64,000 bases of DNA, from positions 248,001 through 312,000 of the forward strand of contig NZ_SRLE01000005.1 of the NCBI RefSeq assembly GCF_004745945.1. Direction: 5' to 3'. Numbering within the stretch: the first letter of the stretch is position 1; the number at the start of each line of letters is the position of its first letter. This DNA comes from Mangrovimicrobium sediminis. Lineage in GTDB: Bacteria; Pseudomonadota; Gammaproteobacteria; Pseudomonadales; Halieaceae. Below, piece after piece: positions 61,955 through 64,000 of this stretch. The notes under the pieces are model-generated. The model was not told the origin of the DNA. It worked only from the letters and a program-made list of their open reading frames with translations, and did no database searches. The position numbers were made by a program, and so were the translations under genes.

Positions 61955-63814
61955 ATGGATAATATTGAACGCTGGCGCCAGGCCGCCACGGACGTTTTCT
62001 GGTACCAGGCGCCCACTGAGGTGCTGGATGAATCCAAGCCGCCGTTCTACCGCTGGTATCCCGACGGGGTCACCAACGCCTGCTATAACGCGCTGGATAT
62101 CCACGTGGACGAGGGCCGCGGCGAGCAGCTCGCGCTGATCTACGACAGCCCGGTCACCGGCGCCAAGCGCCAGTACACTTTCAATGAACTGCGAGACGAG
62201 GTGGCCCGCTTTGCCGGCGTCCTCGCCGGACTGGGTGTGCTCAAGGGCGACCGCGTCATCGTCTACATGCCGATGGTGCCCGAGGCGCTCATCGCCATGC
62301 TCGCCTGCGCGCGTATCGGCGCCGTGCACTCCGTGGTATTCGGCGGTTTTGCCGCGCACGAACTCGCGGTGCGTATCGACGACGCCGCGCCGCGGGTGAT
62401 CGTATCCGCCAGCTGTGGTGTTGAGCCTTCCCACGTGGTGCGCTACAAACCCCTGCTGGATGAGGCCCTGGACCTCGCCCACCGCAAGCCCGAGCACTGC
62501 GTCATCCTGCAGCGGCCGATGGAACCGGCCAGCATGCACGCCGGTCGCGACCTGGACTGGGAGACCGAAATCGCCTCCGCCGTGGCGGTGGATTGCGTGC
62601 CGGTGAACGCCAACGACCCGCTGTATATCCTGTATACCTCGGGCACCACCGGCCAGCCCAAGGGCGTCGTGCGCGATACCGGCGGCAGTATCGTCGCGCT
62701 CAAGTGGAGCATGCGCCATGTGTACGACATGCATCCCGGTGAGGTCTACTGGGCCGCCTCTGACGTCGGCTGGGTGGTGGGACACTCCTACATCGTCTAC
62801 GGCCCGCTGTTCAACGGCAACACCACGCTGATCTACGAGGGCAAACCGGTCGGTACACCCGACCCCGGTTCGTTCTGGCGGGTGATCTCGGACTACTCGG
62901 TGAAGGTGCTGTTTACCGCGCCGACGGCGTTTCGCGCCATTCGCAAGGAGGACCCCACCGGCTCGCATATCGAGCGCTACGACCTGTCCTCGCTGAAGGC
63001 GCTGTTCCTGGCTGGCGAGCGCTGCGACCCGAACACGCTGGAGTGGGCGCAGGACAAACTCGGCGTGCCGGTCATCGACCACTGGTGGCAGACCGAGACC
63101 GGCTGGTCGATCTGCGCCAATTGCCTGGGCGACGAACTCCTGCCCATCGTGCCCGGTTCCCCGGCGCGGGCGGTACCCGGCTACGACGTGCGCGTGCTCG
63201 ACGAGCAGGGTGAGGAGGTGCCGGCGGGCACTATCGGCGCGCTGGTGGTGAAATGCCCGCTGCCGCCGGGCACGTTCATCAACCTGTGGAAGGCGCCGGA
63301 ACGTTTCGAGAAAGCCTATTTCAGCCACTTCCCCGGCTACTACGAGACCGGCGACGCGGGCTATATCGACGACAACGGCTATATCTTCGTCATGGCGCGC
63401 ACCGACGACGTGATCAACGTGGCGGGTCATCGCCTGTCCACCGGTGCAATGGAAGAAGTGCTGGCGGAGCACCCGGACGTGGCCGAGTGCGCGGTGATCG
63501 GCGTCGCCGACGCCCTGAAAGGGCAATTGCCGCTGGGCCTGCTGGTGCTGAACGCGGGGGTCGATCGCTCCGCGGAGCAGATCGCGAAGGAGAGCATCCA
63601 GTACGTGCGCGACCAGATTGGTCCGGTAGCGGCGTTCAAGCTCTGCGCCGTGGTCAATCGCCTGCCCAAGACCCGCTCGGGCAAGATCCTGCGCGGCACC
63701 ATGCGCAGCATCGCCGATGGCGAGACCTGGAAGATGCCTGCCACCATCGATGACCCGGCGACCCTCGACGAGATCGCCGAGGTGCTCAAGGGGCTGGGGT
63801 ATCCGCCTCAGTGA
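61955..63814 (+). CDS. prpE: Propionyl-CoA synthetase (acetyl-CoA synthetase family)
   Basis: 619 aa. Adenylation motif LYTSGTTGQPKGVVRDTGG (about 226-244), the WWQTETGW motif (about 379-386), YETGDAGYIDDNGY (about 462) and the acyl-AMP Lys in KTRSGKILRG (near 575). VVRDTGG after the P-loop is the PrpE rather than Acs signature. It makes propionyl-CoA (also acetyl-CoA) from acid, ATP and CoA. ATG at 61955 chosen for homology and the GGAAAAA upstream; a longer in-frame start at 61856 is unlikely. Confidence 0.92.
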   Translation: MDNIERWRQAATDVFWYQAPTEVLDESKPPFYRWYPDGVTNACYNALDIHVDEGRGEQLALIYDSPVTGAKRQYTFNELRDEVARFAGVLAGLGVLKGDRVIVYMPMVPEALIAMLACARIGAVHSVVFGGFAAHELAVRIDDAAPRVIVSASCGVEPSHVVRYKPLLDEALDLAHRKPEHCVILQRPMEPASMHAGRDLDWETEIASAVAVDCVPVNANDPLYILYTSGTTGQPKGVVRDTGGSIVALKWSMRHVYDMHPGEVYWAASDVGWVVGHSYIVYGPLFNGNTTLIYEGKPVGTPDPGSFWRVISDYSVKVLFTAPTAFRAIRKEDPTGSHIERYDLSSLKALFLAGERCDPNTLEWAQDKLGVPVIDHWWQTETGWSICANCLGDELLPIVPGSPARAVPGYDVRVLDEQGEEVPAGTIGALVVKCPLPPGTFINLWKAPERFEKAYFSHFPGYYETGDAGYIDDNGYIFVMARTDDVINVAGHRLSTGAMEEVLAEHPDVAECAVIGVADALKGQLPLGLLVLNAGVDRSAEQIAKESIQYVRDQIGPVAAFKLCAVVNRLPKTRSGKILRGTMRSIADGETWKMPATIDDPATLDEIAEVLKGLGYPPQ

Positions 63815-64000
63815 AACTGTCGCTGCGGTAGCGCGAGAAGCGCAACCGCGGCGACCAGTAATCCTCCGGCAGGCCCGCCTTTTGCAGCAGCCTGCCGAGG
63901 AAGTCCTCCGCCACCGGCAGTTGCTCCCAGACCTGGGGCAGGAAGGTGGCGCGGTGGCGACCTTCCTCAATCACCAGGCCGTCGACCCCCGGCTCCAGCT
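63786..64000 (-). CDS. AMMECR1-domain protein (partial, N-terminus outside window)
   Basis: C-terminal 71 codons. VDGLVIEEGRHRATFLPQVWEQLP and FLGRLLQKAGLPEDYWSPRLRFSRY match the conserved C-terminus of AMMECR1 proteins, the A part of the AmmeMemoRadiSam system. These are linked to dioxygenase and radical-SAM partners in other genomes; neighbours beyond the edge are not visible. The end overlaps the prpE stop convergently by 29 bp. Confidence 0.88.
   Translation of the reverse strand, partial: LEPGVDGLVIEEGRHRATFLPQVWEQLPVAEDFLGRLLQKAGLPEDYWSPRLRFSRYRSDSFTEADTPAP

Noticed and set aside
61340-63970. Open frame of 876 codons on the minus strand reaching over prpE
   Set aside because: Only its last 147 codons (lipobox, own ATG at 61783) look like a protein. 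The rest is the shadow of prpE.

Overview
The window is GC-rich (about two thirds G+C by eye), densely coded on both strands and reads as chromosome of a gammaproteobacterium. The gene set points to the marine Halieaceae/Cellvibrionales side: nadK next to a DUF1853 gene and a rhomboid protease, DUF1315-DUF2797-pepN, a MoxR/Bat operon beside the giant NAD-dependent glutamate dehydrogenase, rmf, a bactofilin, a VPxLPxWxLG-type C-terminal sorting tail and an RpoE/ChrR pair. This placement is an inference. No rRNA, tRNA, CRISPR array, prophage or insertion sequence was found.

Layout. 1-4585: PP2C phosphatase (cut by the window edge) divergent from a membrane Ser/Thr kinase, followed by a secreted TonB-domain/TPR protein. 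4610-8394: LytTR response regulator, LytS/AlgZ-type kinase and an Atm1-type ABC exporter. 8475-12469: small exported protein and a three-gene fumarate reductase/succinate dehydrogenase operon of the Wolinella type (order C-A-B). 12620-18301: lipA, a strong terminator, a DUF2971 gene overlapping a PLP-dependent desulfhydrase, a secreted M43-like metalloprotease, a PEP-CTERM-like surface protein and DUF1853. 18342-20086: nadK translationally coupled to a rhomboid protease.

20114-25525 looks like an accessory insert splitting the nadK/rhomboid side from the DUF1315/pepN side of a block I remember as compact in Pseudomonas. It holds a TetR gene with a double operator, a Rieske oxygenase with a small coupled partner, a toxin-antitoxin module of lower GC whose toxin gene is frameshifted, an SDR, an NTF2-like protein, a zinc-ribbon protein and a MarR regulator. 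25765-29533: DUF1315, DUF2797, pepN. 29620-36584 (minus): moxR-DUF58-DUF4381-batA-batB/C-batD, a tightly overlapping operon. 36791-41650: 1619-residue NAD-glutamate dehydrogenase. 41658-41861: rmf, a very small gene with a long leader. 42164-46804: bactofilin, an unknown protein, prolyl-4-hydroxylase-like oxygenase, acetyltransferase, acyl-CoA ligase and TetR.

46881-59894 is the most interesting part. An ECF sigma factor and a ChrR anti-sigma factor, with every zinc ligand and the C-terminal cysteine pair of the Rhodobacter protein in register, stand near a translationally coupled FAD oxidoreductase-DUF1365-cyclopropane-fatty-acid-synthase operon with two further membrane/exported proteins, a metallo-beta-lactamase-fold protein, a photolyase and an SRPBCC-SDR fusion. 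Two TGATCC-N18 motifs lie upstream of the sigma gene and of the lipid operon. The likely reading is a singlet-oxygen/photo-oxidative stress regulon that remodels membrane fatty acids and repairs DNA. A large membrane-anchored class 3 lipase sits between the two parts. 59955-64000: lipoprotein metalloprotease with PPC domain, small lipoprotein, propionyl-CoA synthetase and the C-terminus of an AMMECR1-domain protein at the right edge.
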